Source of the DNA: Hofstenia miamia
Taxonomy: Eukaryota > Xenacoelomorpha > Acoela
Assembly: GCA_004352715.1 (NCBI GenBank)
Contig: SCFE01000052.1
Location: 413,254-477,253 of the forward strand
DNA length: 64,000 bases
Reading direction: 5' to 3'
Notes under the pieces: generated by a model
Told to the model about the DNA's origin: nothing
What the model saw: only the letters and a program-made list of their open reading frames with translations
Databases searched by the model: none
Shown: in pieces, positions 1 to 12,639 of the stretch
How positions within the stretch are numbered: the stretch's first letter is position 1
How the letters are laid out: each line of letters starts with the position of its first letter
Program-made: the position numbers and the translations under genes

Positions 1-560
1 ATGCAGTATTTTTCCTACAGTGAAAAAATGGACAATCAGTATGTGAATCAATTAAGAAATCAAATAACAGCAATACACAAGACAATGTGCCATAACACAA
101 AGAAATCTGCTGTGATACAACAGTGAAACTATAATAAAAAAATCTATGGTCATGTACACAAAATAGGCAACACAGTCTATGCATTTTCACCAATGAAATT
201 GATAGACACAAACCAGGTCTGAAAGTTAAAAACAATTTGGTCAGGTCTATACAAAATAACTCAAGTACTGCCAAATAATGAGTATATCCTGAATAATGGC
301 AGACTACTAAATTTTCAGAACCTAAAACAAGCAACAGCAGACATTGAAGAGTCTAGACTAGATGAAAGTGCTGAATTTAAAATAAATTGAATTAATGGAA
401 ATGAAATTATGTATGATATGAGTGTACTAGACAGTTTCCCACAAGAAGGTTTTGATGAGGAATTTGACACAAACATTGGTGACAAAAACTTACAAATGAA
501 AGAGCTGCCAAGGTGAGCAGCAAGAAATAGATATATATATATATATGACCCCAAGGTGTG
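1..560 (+). pseudogene. Relic E: gypsy pol C-terminus (integrase tail)
   Basis: This is a decayed C-terminal end of a Ty3/gypsy pol gene that enters from outside the window. Translation matches the integrase tail of the younger copies at 20.7-21.3 kb and 30.4-31.2 kb. YNKKIYGHVHKIGN here corresponds to FNKKLYGESHRRGD there, and NNEYILNNGRLLNFQNLKQA corresponds to the HNTYTLSNGRTVHFQRLKRA block after the GPF module. YDPKVWD near 545-565 matches YDPNIWD near the end of pol. Several in-frame stops interrupt it. The sequence has essentially no CpG, unlike the younger copies, which fits long-term loss of methylated CpG. A short TA run lies near 529-546. It is followed directly by the matching ORF3 relic, so this is the 3' half of one element. 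Confidence 0.85.
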
Positions 561-570
561 GGATTGAAAT

Positions 571-3500
571 TTAATTACTGAATTTAGGCATATCAAGAAA
601 GATGCAACAGCAAATACCACAGAGAAAGAGAGTGTGCTGAAACCAGAAAGCTGAGGAGATGACAACATCAAATCTGCAGAGAAGAATATGAAGAGGTTCT
701 TGAACTGGGCATCCAATGGAAGGTGAAAGGAGTGAGAATGAACCACTGACTAATTGAAGGCACAGAGTGAGAAGGCATCTGAGTAGTCCCCAACACTGAT
801 TTGAGGGCAGGGAGATGAAAAGACATAATGCCTCTCCTGCTGGAGATCTGCACTGCCAATTTGAGGGCAAGCAGAGAACCAGTGAAAACCCCAGAGATTT
901 GCAATCCTGATTTGAGGGAATGCAGAGAACTGGCACAAAGCAGCTCAACTTTCCCTCCAGTCCACTTTGCCAATTCAAGGGCAGTGTTACAATTGGAGTT
1001 CCTGGTGAAGGTGAAAGTGGGTGAAGAACCTTATGCATATGAAAGCAATTTGAGGCTGACATATCTACAGATCCCACAACTGATCAATTGCTGAGAGAGT
1101 CAACTGTGAGCCAACTTGAGGGTGACTCAGTAGAAACCATCAGCATGGACTCACTGGACAGTGAGCAGAGCACCAGTAAACCACTAAGGATTACTCAGCT
1201 ACATGCCCCTCTGAGACCACATCAGATAGAACTGGATGCTCAAAAGAGAGAGAGAAAAGGATGTCAAAAATAAATGGGGAAACATTGCAACCCTACTTTA
1301 TGGGAACACTAAAAATGAGTAATAATGCATACAAAAAGCTGTCACTGGAAATGAAAGCCCACATAAAAAGAGTAGCAAAAACAGAGGGCAGCAACCTACC
1401 TATTGTACTAGATGCACAGAAAAGACTGATGGTCAACACAATAATAAGTTACCAGAGAGAATTAAATGAGGCCATAGAAAGACCATAAATGTGCAGCATG
1501 GTACATGTCACATTTGATGAAAATTTCACACTTGAAACAGCTCAAGGAATCATGGCATACATAGAACAAATAGCAAGAATACCAGAAATCAACATTGGCA
1601 AGGACAATCTAATGATCATCCACATCCTCAAGGAAAAAGAGTATAACAAAAATTTAGAAAAACAATTAGATCAAACACTGAGGATGGCAAGAGTCCAAGG
1701 GATAAGAATAGTGATCATTTAATGTTTGCTGAACTGCCACCATTTCTGGGCAACTTACAAATGTGAGTAGAGAACGTGTTCCTATGGGAAAAGATACTAA
1801 CAGAGATAAAGATAGCAGAGTTAATACACCTCAACCTACAGATAGATTATTGGGTATCTTACTGCAGATTAATGGTGGACCCTTGCATAGCAATAGAGCT
1901 ATATAAACAGATAAAAACAATAGAAATGACAACAAATGCAGAGGGTGTGGAAAAAGCCAACATGCTATTCATCAAGTGCAGCCTCACACAGAGACAGGAG
2001 CATATCAAGAGAATACAAGAAATATGGAAGGGAATGAAATTGCTGAAGAAAACTAAGGAAGAATGGCCTGAAATAGATATTGAAGCTCTGTCAAAAAGAT
2101 ACCACAAAATGATTGAGGTAGCACTAACAGAAATAAGTAGAGCATACAAGCTGAACATAGCCAAAGACTTCAAAAACAGGATCTTTGAAAAAAATGCCCT
2201 GGAGATCAGATTTAGAACATCTGCATGGCTGCTGGCAATATTCACAATACAAGAACAAGGATTATGGTTGCCAATTTCAAGAACAGGGCAACACAGACTA
2301 ACAAAAGTGAAAAAAATACAAAATAGCAATGTCCCTAATAAATACTCAAACAAAAAATTGGCTATTCAAAGGACATATAGAGAAATTGACATCCCCTGAC
2401 AAACTCAAAAAGCTGATGCAAGAAATCAAGAAATTCATTAGCAGGATAATAGTCAATAAGAGCCCAATGTGAAGAATGTCAACAGTAGATATGGCGAATA
2501 TAACAGGAATTGCACCAGAAGAAATAACAATATTTGATGAACCCATGAAGAAATATATGTGGGATGCTACATCAGAAATGCAGCTAAGACAGGTTCAAAC
2601 AAAACCTTGGCTAACACCAAGGAGATCACCAAGATGATGAAAACCAAACACATACAACAAGTACTTGAACAAGAAATGAGAAGATATGAAAAGGAGAGCT
2701 CTTGCTGCACATTAGTGAAAATTATCAAAAGTGCCAAAATGATGCAGAGAGGAGGTATAACAGAACCTGTTGAAGTATGCAAGATGATAACAAAAACACA
2801 GAAGGAAATTCTGGAGGAAGAGGAACTATTGACATTAACTCAACTAATCCTATCCTATCCCTAAAAACTCAACAACAAATCAATAAAATCAATATAGAAA
2901 AATGGGGAGCCTCCACACCAGAACACATGATGGAATGGATTGACACAGATGACAAAAGATTTTTAGTTGAAATAAAAATAACAAAAGAATCAGAGGAAAT
3001 TTGCTCCAGAAACTACCAGTATGTGAAAGAGGAACAAACAGTTGCATCAATGAAACTTATGTTTATGCTCAAACCATGTAATCAACTAGCTGTGGATGTA
3101 GAATGCATCACATCTAAATTAGAAATAAACAATAAAAACCAGATAAAAATGAGCAGAAGGGGATTAACACAGATCTTTTGGGACACACTGAAATACAGCA
3201 AATTGAACTATCCAACCATGATTGGACTTGCAATAGCACCAACAACATCAGAAGACTACAAAGAAATAGAAAAACAGATAAAATGAAGATCCTCATTTGC
3301 ACCCCACCAGAGACATTCTCCATCCCAATGGTACTCTCCAGATGGAGGATACCTAAAAACATTAAAATCACAAAGACATTCTTACATGAGTATAAGACAT
3401 ATGTTAACACCAAAGAAAGAGCCAAAGCAATAGTTGATAGAGAGGATTACAAGAAAACAAAAGACATAATGCTTAACAATGACAACAAAGAATGAGTATA

Positions 3501-4180
3501 TATTGAAGGAGTGATAACTCCCTACCAACTATATACACAAGGTAAACCAATAAATGAGCAACTGAAGGAATTGAGAGACAAAATAGACAAATGAACAACA
3601 AAGGCAATAATGCTGTTTTTGGGAGTAAACAACATGGTATGCCTGGATCTGTGGGACAAGAAATATTGATTCTATGATGTCACAAAGTGTGTGGAAATAG
3701 TAATGATGATGAGACTAAACAAAAATGATCCAACAATGATCACTGAGGAAGAAGTTAGAGACAACATAAGTTTTTTCTATAAGGACATTAGCAAATACAA
3801 GAAGCCTCAGGAAAGTCTTCACATTTTTCTATCTGAACACAACAATATTTGAAGAAATGGCACATACAAGTAGAGCAGACACACAAATGACACTGATGAT
3901 AGCAATAAAAGGCATACATCTCCATAGCAAAATTTACAACATCTTTTCAGCTAAAATGAACAAGCTCTCAGAGATAATACCAATCTCAGAGAATATCAAA
4001 GAAGCAAAGTTTTTATGCTATGACAGCACTGTGACAACAGAAAGAGAGGCAGTCCTAAAAATGACAAAGAGGCCTAAATTTGTGACTACAAGCTGGAGCA
4101 ATCCCTGAGCAGAAATGATAATAAGAAAAGCTGATGAATTAGTCCATGGAGAACAAGCTGTACTAAAAATAATGCAAGCT
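571..4180 (+). pseudogene. Relic E: decayed post-integrase ORF3 of the gypsy family
   Basis: This is an old, stop-ridden copy of the third ORF that follows pol in this family. Collinear matches to element B (27.7-30.4 kb, -) run through it. GETLQPYF (about 1277) matches ADTLHPYF. VHVTFDENFT (about 1504) matches VHISFNKDFT. NLMIIHILKE and VQGIRIVII (about 1610-1720) match NLLVIYFLRI and VEGVHLVIV. IWKGMKLLKKTKEEWPEIDI (about 2020) matches IWTDIKATKNLESDWPNIDI. MKKYMWDATSE (2546) matches MKKYMWGATAE. The 3500-4100 stretch matches the C-terminal domain, for example YDVTKCVEIV to YDVTKRIEII and TLMIAIKGIHL to TLMIAMKGFRL. The relic is about 3.6 kb against about 2.7 kb in B, so B may have lost an internal part. 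It has no signal peptide or obvious membrane segment. Function is unknown. The stops are damage. Confidence 0.8.
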
Positions 4181-4190
4181 GAAGAGGGTG

Positions 4191-5352
4191 TGTAGCATAA
4201 TCCAAAGCATAATGCTGCTAAAGGAAGAGAAGGATGGATGATTAGTCAAAACTAGGATTGAATAATTATTTATTGATTAAAAACAATTTAGATTTATGTA
4301 TCATCATTATGTTTGTAATATGAAACCAAGAAACAATATAGCAAATTTGTACTTGTCAACAAATAATTTGACAAAACAAAGAGGGTGATAATGCCTCCAT
4401 TATTTTTAGTCATTTTGACAGATGAAAAAATTTAAATTTCAAATGAAGGTACTTTTTGAATTGTACTATAAATAGAGCAGAAATCAATTTGGAAACTGTT
4501 GAAGTAAATTCTTCAAAAATCTTATCTTTAGATTTCATTTGGTTTGCTTATTACTAGATCATGTCAAGCTAAACAGTAGATGCATTAGTAGTGGCTTGGG
4601 CATACATTGGGAGTGATTCAAGGGTCCTTGATCCAAGCCAACAGCCTGCATTTATGTTAGGGGTATGAATAGGAGTTTTTCTCCATTTAGCTGACTATCA
4701 ATTCATTCATTTGCATGTATTAAATAATTGATTTTCAGAGATAAGGCTAGTTAGCCTACCATAGGTTATATCTATATTACATTATCTTGACTAATTAGGT
4801 GACCTATAAATAGACTGATAAATAGACTGAGCATGTATTGTTATCTAAATGTAAGGTAGGAAGCTGCAAGTAACTATTTGCTTTGTTTATCTATATTAAT
4901 TCAAGCCAATAGTTTTTGGTAATTGCTGAAGTTATATTTATTAAGCAGCTAGTAACAATGCAAGGTTGAGAAGTACAAAATTACACATTACAAGTTGAGT
5001 TTAAGTCAGTCATATCCAGCCTTGAGGGTTGCACCAAGTTAGGATAGGGAACATATAAGTTACTTTGTTGAGCTGAGACTTGGAACTACTTGATCAACAG
5101 CAGAGGCACATGAATGTGGATTGATTCAGAGATTAGAGTGATCCATAGGCCATAGTAAAATCACAGAAAAAAGCTGTGACAATGTTATACCTAAATAATA
5201 TCAGATTACTTGAAATTAATACAAATTAATAACAGTGTATATCCTGTCAGAGTAAAGAATTGATATCAATACATTCCTACCTGCATCTAACAAGAAATAA
5301 TAATTTAAAAGAATAATTAACTTTCTGTTAAAGCCTGGTAGCAGATGCTACA
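4191..5352 (+). repeat. Putative 3' LTR of relic E
   Basis: The segment starts TGTAGCAT and ends ATGCTACA, a perfect 8-bp terminal inverted repeat of LTR type. A purine-rich GAAGAGGGTG (4181-4190) lies just upstream, as expected of a polypurine tract after ORF3. The 1162-bp length and the end point are my inference from these termini, because no second copy is present to compare. No convincing gene lies inside, and it is almost CpG-free. Confidence 0.5.
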
Positions 5353-6960
5353 CTAAATAATAAGTCACTTGACTTGTGTAAGCCACCTCTCCTATTGTAA
5401 GAACATCTACCTGGGATATTGGTTTCAAATGGCATCACATAGTATGGCAAACATTTTCTAATTGAGCAATCTCTCTTCTTCTTTTGAATGTCTATTTGAT
5501 GTTGTGGGAACATCATTTGAATAGCCTATTGAAGTAAAATGACTGTAATGGATTTGTGAGATAGTACTGGTTTCATCAGTAGGTAAACTAAATAAATAAT
5601 TTTCTGGGCTGCACATATCATGTTTGGTCAGCCTGCAGGGTGACAATATATATAATGGTGGAATGACAACCTTAGGCTATGTGACTAAACTGTCAAATTG
5701 TTCCTTGTGGACATCATCTAGCTCAAGCATTTCAAGGTATGTGCAATTATTGTTAGTTATTATTTCAAATTCTTTGTTGTTACTAATTTTGGTGTTTTTA
5801 ATATCTTTTATTGTTCATTTTAGAGATTGGAAGTTACATGTTGTGCCATTATTTAACAGGTATTTATTATGATCAAGGACTTTGGTAATGGTGTGAATAC
5901 CAAACATTAGGTTGCTAATTTTTTTGTTTGTTTATTATCCTGTGTTTACACTGGTGTAAAAGAGTAAGCTTTATCACCAACTTTGTGTGGTTTGCAATAA
6001 AAATGTTTGTTGTAATTTCCTATTTGCTGCACTGTCCTTTTCATGTTATATGTGCAGATGGTTTCATGGATTTCATGCAGGTTTGTTATTAGATACTTGA
6101 CATAGTCATGTGTTGCTGTTGGTTTATATTTTTATATAGCATGGTCAATGATGTGACTGCTTCTTGGTGAAAATTTGTTTTATATGGTGTTATTCTGTAG
6201 AGTCACTCAGGGAAATAGTGTGCATTTTTCTTTTAATTTCTTTTAATGCATCAATTTAGGAGTCACTTTTCTGAACTGGGGACAATGACTAGTTCCTAGA
6301 CAGTAGCAGCCCAAATAGTGGACTGCATTAGGTTATGGATACAGTTACATGTAGTTATAGAAAACCTTTCATTCAAATGCAACATGAACAGACCTATAAA
6401 CTTATTCTGTGATGATATTATGCCATTGGCTAGCATGAATGCATGGTAATTACATGCTATTATTACATGAGCTGAAAGATAAAAGAACAACTTAGATGGT
6501 TTATTGAGCTAGATAATAAGATGTGAGACAAACAGGGTAGCACCATTCAAACAAGTTTATGAACCTCTCTTCTTGGATAGCACTCTGGTGTGATGCCATG
6601 CAAATTGGTCATCCTGGATGTTGGGATCTCTAAACAATTACTAGTTACTTGGATGAATTAGCAATGTTTTTCTATTGTTTAATTTTTGCTAAAATAAGGG
6701 CCACTCTATGAGATCATCACTCTTGCAACCTTCTGCTGTGACATTAAGCTCCCCAGTGCTGTTCTAGTTCATACCCCTGATTCTACAATACTGGTTGTGG
6801 AGTGTACAGATGTACTATAGAAATATTCTATATGAGATAGGAAAAATCAACAATACTTTCCACTAATGTGTGTTGTTGCAATGTATATCATTTTAATAAG
6901 AGTTTTATTAAGCAATGTTAGTTGTTTTCAATACACCCTCTAAATTTCTTGAGAAACACA
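5353..6960 (-). pseudogene. Relic F: gypsy integrase C-terminal region, interrupted by a solo LTR
   Basis: Read on the minus strand, about 5960-5600 encodes a decayed integrase tail. HNKYLLNNGTTCNFQSLK resembles HNTYTLSNGRTVHFQRLK, and the stretch just before it resembles NKKLYGESHRRGDKVFAY. The match continues upstream on both sides of an inserted LTR (6196-6787), up to about 6960, at nucleotide level against 31.0-31.3 kb. Multiple stops and near-absence of CpG mark it as old. The part from 5353 to about 5600 should hold the start of ORF3, but I cannot align it securely. Confidence 0.65.
6196..6787 (+). mobile_element. Solo LTR (592 bp) inside relic F
   Basis: It starts TGTAGAGTCACTCAGGGAAA, the complement of the ...CTGAGTGACTCTACA end of the family LTRs at 27.7, 37.6 and 46.9 kb. 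It ends GATTCTACA, matching the complement of their TGTAGAATC start. It therefore lies in the opposite orientation to those drawn on the plus strand. Both flanks are integrase sequence of relic F, so it inserted there and lost its internal region by LTR-LTR recombination. The flanking tetramers ATTC and ATAC are not an intact target duplication. Confidence 0.65.
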
Positions 6961-9189
6961 TTTTTGCCTATTACTCTGTCAATATTGCAGCTATCAACAT
7001 GAAGTTTTGCAAGTCTATAGAGCTCTACAAATTGAAGAATTTAACAGTTTTACAATCCTGAACATGCCAAAATCATGCCCTTTAGAAGGAAAATAATTTT
7101 AATGATATTTGGAAAGAGTTCATGAAAAAATTGAGAATGGAATTTGACAATTTAAAGATTTTTTTAAATTCAGAACATTTTATACAAAAGTCCATTTTCC
7201 AAGTGCAATGAATGATCTGAATCAATAATGTAAAATTTTAAAGAAAAGACATATCTACCATTGTGCATTACCAATTTTTCACAATGTTTGTTTTCATTTA
7301 TTAATTCACTTGAATTGTGGAATCTAAAGACAGGGTAAAAGAATAATAAAGCAATTAATTTTACATATCAAATTGGGATTAAATTTGTCATTTCAAAACT
7401 GTTTAATGTGATAATTTATTTTGAGATTGAGTCAAGGAATAAAACAATGCATACTCTAAACCAATACAGTTGTGGTTGTACTTTCATAATTACACAAAAA
7501 AATCAATTGGTTCTCAAGCATGATGTACAGATGAAATACATCTTCAAGTGGATTGTTATGTGAGACAAGGTAATAAATCAATGAGGCTTTACTTTATATG
7601 CATACAAAATCAAATCAAATAGATTTCCATGATTACAGAGAAAATGTTTGTTAATTTTCAATCATGTAGAGCAAAACTAAAATCATTGTTATTAAAACAT
7701 ATAAAAAAAATTAATTTCATTACAATTGTAGTGAGGACTTGAATGAAAACAGAGGCTTTTTAAATATCAAAATTTAAAATGCATAAACAGTTGTATCTAA
7801 AATAAATCATTAATAAAACAAATACATTTTTAATACTACAATTGTAGTGCAAAGTTGCCTGAATATGGAGGCTTTCCAAACATCAATTGTAAAATGTAAA
7901 ATTTAAAATGCATAAACAGTCGAATCTAAAATAAATTGTTAATAAAACAAATTAATTTCTCAACCAATTGAAAATTTACTCAATCATGGCTACTGATATC
8001 CACAAATTATGGGAAATTGTAATGACTGTATTAAAGACTATTATAAATTTGTATGTCACATGAACAATCCAAAAGGTATATTATTATTACCATTTACTAA
8101 TCATAATAATCATTGTATATTTCAGAAATTTGTTGTGAAGCCATTATAGCTAATAATAATTAATAATTTTTTTGTTTTCTTGTGTATTTATTATTGTTAA
8201 ATATTTTATCAAACATATTAAAATAAAAACTAGTACGTAGAAAAAGAGTGAAAGCAAACCTGTACATTCTTTATTTACTAAACTGTAATACAATACATTT
8301 TGCAATAGAACTGTTTCCAATCCCAATGTCATCATTGTGAAAAAGCTTTTTATTGATCAAAACTTTGTAATTTTCACCCAATGCACTGACATAGCATTTA
8401 GGCAGAAAATAGTAAACACTATTTTTGTGTTTAACTGAACAGTGTCCTTGATTTTTAGCCAGAATTTTTTGGAAGTTTGCTAGCACAACTTGTGTTTGAA
8501 AAATACATGTTGATGACTGTGAATTGATGTTCTTTAAAGGTTGTAAAATATCATCATCTTCTTGTACTTTCATGTTGGGAAAGATAATAGCATTATTATT
8601 AACTAAAGGTCATCTTTGCTTGTGTTGAGCTTTGCATCATCATCTCTTGTGTTAGCAAATTATAGTTGGAGGCTGGTGGTGGAGTTGTACATAACTGATC
8701 AAACAAACTGCTAAGTGAACCAGATGCTAATATTTCAACAGACATTGCCATAAGAAAAATCAATTTGCTTAGAAGAAAAATTATGATGATCAGGCTGAAT
8801 ATATAGATTGAATTTTTTAAACAGTAAACACATAATGATGTCACTACAACACCCCTGCAAATTTTCACAGTCAATTATTTATGTAATATGCATAAAAAAA
8901 TTGGCTATATTTAAAACAATAGACTGCAAACAAATGTGTTTACATAACATATTCCAATGATGTCAGAGATATGCAGACAGCCAAATTACAAATTACATCA
9001 TAGACATGACAGACATCCCCACCAGAGTCAAAAGGTAAACATGTCTATGTAATGGACTCAGATCTATAATACTGATGTAATTTTTTGAAACTTGGTACAC
9101 TGGGTAGGAAAGTGTGATGTGGTTGTTAAAATGCAAGTCTTGCATTTGTCAATAATATTGAAGACTATTGAGTGTAAGCTGATGCATAT
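6961..9189. other. AT-rich, CpG-poor stretch without a recognised gene
   Basis: I see no recognisable gene here. Two open frames on the minus strand, 8271-8573 (100 codons) and 8599-8874 (91 codons), lie close together, and the second begins with a strongly hydrophobic stretch. Neither resembles a family I know, and chance in old repeat DNA is the likeliest explanation. A two-unit tandem repeat sits at about 7711-7955. Confidence 0.5.
7711..7955. repeat. Two-unit tandem repeat, about 120 bp per unit
   Basis: Two diverged units share ACAATTGTAGTG, GAGGCTTT, AAAATTTAAAATGCATAAAC and TCTAAAATAAAT in the same order. The second unit has one of the few CpGs in this part of the window (CAGTCGAATC). 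Confidence 0.7.
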
Positions 9190-10426
9190 GAATTGAGGAT
9201 TAAGAGTTTGTTCAGTTTGGATGACTCCTGTGTGGCCTCTCTCATGACATTTTCTAACAATATCTCTTTTGTAGTATTCAGGAAGTGTGATATGATTATG
9301 ATGCTTACTGTCTATGAATAGTAGCCTGTTGGCAGTTAATTCCTATTTGTATGTGTTAAAATATTTTCAAAGTTTGTTATTTAGTGTTATTGTAGAATTT
9401 TTCATTTTGTTTATGATTTGTTTGTGTTATGAGTCATTTTGTTGATGTTTTATTATTTTTTTCAGTGATTTCTTCTTTTATGTGGATATCTAAATCTAAA
9501 ATAGGATGACCTTGCTGGTCTGTGTTGACTTTTGGGAGGTTATCATATGCTTTCTAAGAGATGAATAGGGAAGGTGTTTGTTCATGTTCAGGCTTGGCTT
9601 CATCACAGTGATACCGAGGAAGAGCAGTCCCAAGATCTTCATAGGTGTGTTACTTGCCTTTTTAGTAGACAATGGTAAAGTTTAAGTTGGTTAAATATTT
9701 GATCTAATGTTCAATTTGTTTGGAGCAGTGACTGGAGATGTTCTAAATCAGCTTATGTTTGTGTTTGTCCTAACAGGAAGTATTAACATTTTTTTAAGCT
9801 TTCTATCAGGGAAAGCATTTAAACTTTTGTTGATCTGTAGTTGAGTTCACTTGGATTAAGTTTTCAACTGATGAATTGTATGGGTGCTATAATTCCATCA
9901 ATTATTTGGCTTATTGTAGCACTGATTACCACAGAGCTGGCATCACAATTAACAAATTTAAAAAATCAGGTGTGTTCAAACTTTGCAATATTTTTAGTTC
10001 TGATTTAATGTTGTTTAATTGAGTTTGGTGCTTCCAGGGTAATTCAAATGGTGTTCTTGACTTTAACAGATTCAACATATTGATGGCTTCATCAGTATAA
10101 ATGTTTGGTACTAGTTAAAAAATCCAAGTATGTACTGGATATCCATTTTGTTATGGGAGATGTGATTTTGTTAATGATATCACAGGCATCTTCTTTTAAA
10201 CTAATTTTGCCTTTCTGGATTTTTCAGGCAGGGAAAATTATAGATGGCTGTATGATTTTTTTTATCATTAACTTTTAGGCATGAATTTTTTAGTAAATGA
10301 AGTATTTTCCTTAACTTAGTCATGTGTTCTTGTGTAGTTTTGAAGGCAATAAGAATATCATCAATACATGCAGCAATACCTTTGTCTAGTTTATTGTTAT
10401 TGTTTTGCAGAACTTTGGTTACATAT

Positions 10427-11260
10427 TGTAGAATCACTGGGGTGTGATTCTAGCAAACACAAAGAGAATACAGTTCAAACTATTTCTATTTACAAAATGC
10501 TTTCAGCTTTATATATACAATATTTACAATATGTACAAATATTACAACTACCAGTCACTAACAAGAAAAGCACGAGGTCTGGCCAATAAATAGTAACAAC
10601 TACCAGCGATGCTACACGCTGCCCCAGGCCAGATTCAGCGACTTTTCTTGTGTGCCCAATGGCGGAGGATTTGGCCCAAAAGGATCCATTCAACAGCTCT
10701 TCACTCAAACATGCAAAAACTAAGGCATAGGATTGTCTGACCCCTATCGATTGCNNNNNNNNNNNNNNNNNNNNNNNNNNNNNNNNNNNNNNNNNNNNNN
10801 NNNNNNNNNNNNNNNNNNNNNNNNNNNNNNNNNNNNNNNNNNNNNNNNNNNNNNNNNNNNNNNNNNNNNNNNNNNNNNNNNNNNNNNNNNNNNNNNNNNN
10901 NNNNNNNNNNNNNNNNNNNNNNNNNNNNNNNNNNNNNNNNNNNNNNNNNNNNNNNNNNNNNNNNNNNNNNNNNNNNNNNNTAGGATTGTCTGACCCCTAT
11001 TGATTGCGTTAATCTTGCAGAGAGGCATTAGAATGTTCTGCATCACATCAGGGTCCTGTCATGGTCACCATGTAGAATCACTGAGGTGTGATTCTAGCAA
11101 ACACAAAGAGAATACAGTTCAAACTATTTCTATTTACAAAATGCTTTCAGCTTTATATATACAATATTTACAATATGTACAAATATTACAACTACCAGTC
11201 ACTAACAAGAAAAGCATGAGGTCTGGCCAATAAATAGTAACAACTACCAGTAATGCTACA
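10427..11260 (-). mobile_element. Short TRIM-like LTR element inserted in the RT gene of relic D
   Basis: Two near-identical LTRs, 10427-10615 (189 bp) and 11071-11260 (190 bp), both start TGTAGAATCACT and end GCTACA. They enclose about 455 bp that include 226 Ns. A primer-binding-site-like TGGTGACCATGACAGGAC abuts the right LTR on the minus strand (11070-11053), which sets the orientation. It resembles the PBS of element B. The flanking tetramer ATAT (10423-10426 and 11261-11264) is a target duplication, and the surrounding sequence is continuous RT of relic D. No coding region is visible inside, so it depended on another element for mobility. The left LTR keeps CpGs that are TG or CA in the right one. 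Confidence 0.85.
10755..10980. other. Assembly gap (226 N) with an unmerged repeat at its edges
   Basis: The bases just before the gap (TAGGATTGTCTGACCCCTAT, ending near 10747) recur immediately after it from 10981. The two contig ends therefore overlap or carry a repeat, and the true internal length of the TRIM-like element may be shorter than shown. Confidence 0.9.
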
Positions 11261-12639
11261 ATATCACTAAAATGTAGCAGGGGTCTTACATAGGCCAAAC
11301 ACCATGCAAAGCCATTCAAACAATCTGTAAGGATTGATGAATGCTGTCTTGTCTATGTCAGTTGTGCATATTGGCACCTGCCAGTAAGCTTTATAGAGAT
11401 CAAGTGTGGTAAAGTATGAATTTTGGCATTTGGTATATAAAATTTCATCAATTCAAGGTAAAGGATATGCATCCTTTTTAGTAATGACATTCAACTTCTT
11501 GAAAAATGATATTTGTTATTTTGTTTGATGAAGACTGTTGGTGAGGCCTAGGCACTTTTTGAAGGTTGTATGATGCTGTTATTCAATAGATCTGTTATGA
11601 TTTTCTAGTATTTGTGCTTGAGGTGTTCAAGCACTGAACATACTGGCTGGTGTATTGGTTTGTTATGGATCATTTCAATACAATGTACTTTGCCTATTAC
11701 CTTGCCTATGCTAATGGATTTGAAGTTAAATACAAAGTGGTGACTTCTTAATATTGTACTTAGTTGTTTTATTTCATTAGGTGAGACTTGAGAATTTGTG
11801 TCATTATTGATATTTGGAAAAATGTTTGTTTTGCTTTTTAAATCAGCCATTTCAAGTGATAAGCTTAGTTTAGTTTTTTGTTGATGACAGTTATAATCAG
11901 AATAGTGACAATTTTAATATTAGCTGGTGTTATGGTAACTAGGTTCTTGTTTCTATTAAGAACAGTTATCATTACCTTATTATCACATCATTTTAGGATG
12001 GATGCAAGTATTATGAACTTTTTGGAAAATAGTCCTTGTTGATTATTGATTTCTATATTGGAATGGATTTGTTGTTGAATTATTAATGTCATGAAGGCTA
12101 ATTCCAGCTAAAAGGCTTGATTCTGGTGGTTTCAAGAGGATGATGTGTGATGGTTTGATTATCAACAGTTTGCAAATGGGTTGTGATGTTGCCATTTGCT
12201 GGATTAATTTTTAGCATTTTGGTTTGGAAGTTTATCATACAGTGATATTATTCTAGGAAATCCTTTATGAGTATCAGCTTGTATGGCAAGGTGTGATTTG
12301 ATGTATTGACAATTAGTGAATTGTGTCCAAAATTTTGGCTTGTGATGGTAAATTCAATATAATTGGTGAGCCCTTTAGTATTAAGATCAACATTTAATGT
12401 GACTTCCCTTGATGCTGATTTGGTTTACACAGGTGTGTCCAATTACAGATATTGGGGCACCAGTGAGTAGTTAAGACTGGCATTAAGATGTGCAAATTGG
12501 ATGCCCTGAGATAGGAGAAGACAATTCACTAAGAATTTTGAGAAACAAATGTCATTTATAATAAATAAGGAAAGACAAGATGTATAAAATCCCATAACAT
12601 AAATACATTTTAAAGTAGAAATGTAAAAAACATGCTCAG

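Larger units (their letters stand above)
9190..12465 (-). pseudogene. Relic D, second half: gypsy pol (retropepsin end, RT, RNase H linker, integrase zinc region)
   Basis: A decayed Ty3/gypsy pol read on the minus strand. About 12.3 kb holds the end of retropepsin. 11850-11605 matches the pre-RT region (FNFKSISIGKVIGKVHCIEM against FNYGTISVGQAIGEEHAIEV). 10437-10201 carries the RT catalytic motif as CIDDILIA, matching YIDDILVA in the younger copies. About 9700-9440 matches the linker after RNase H (DNLPKVNTDQQGHPILDLDI against YELIPEINADRNGKEILPIL). About 9330-9190 aligns with the integrase H2C2 region at nucleotide level. It is interrupted by a small LTR element at 10427-11260 and cut at 12466 by a DNA transposon. 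Many stops are present and CpG is almost absent. The other half of the same element is probably at 41410-43100. Confidence 0.85.

Noticed and set aside
315-1077. Minus-strand open frames in relic E
   Set aside because: They overlap the plus-strand homology to integrase and ORF3 and have no similarity of their own.
5624-5872. Hydrophobic plus-strand frame
   Set aside because: It is the antisense shadow of the integrase tail of relic F.
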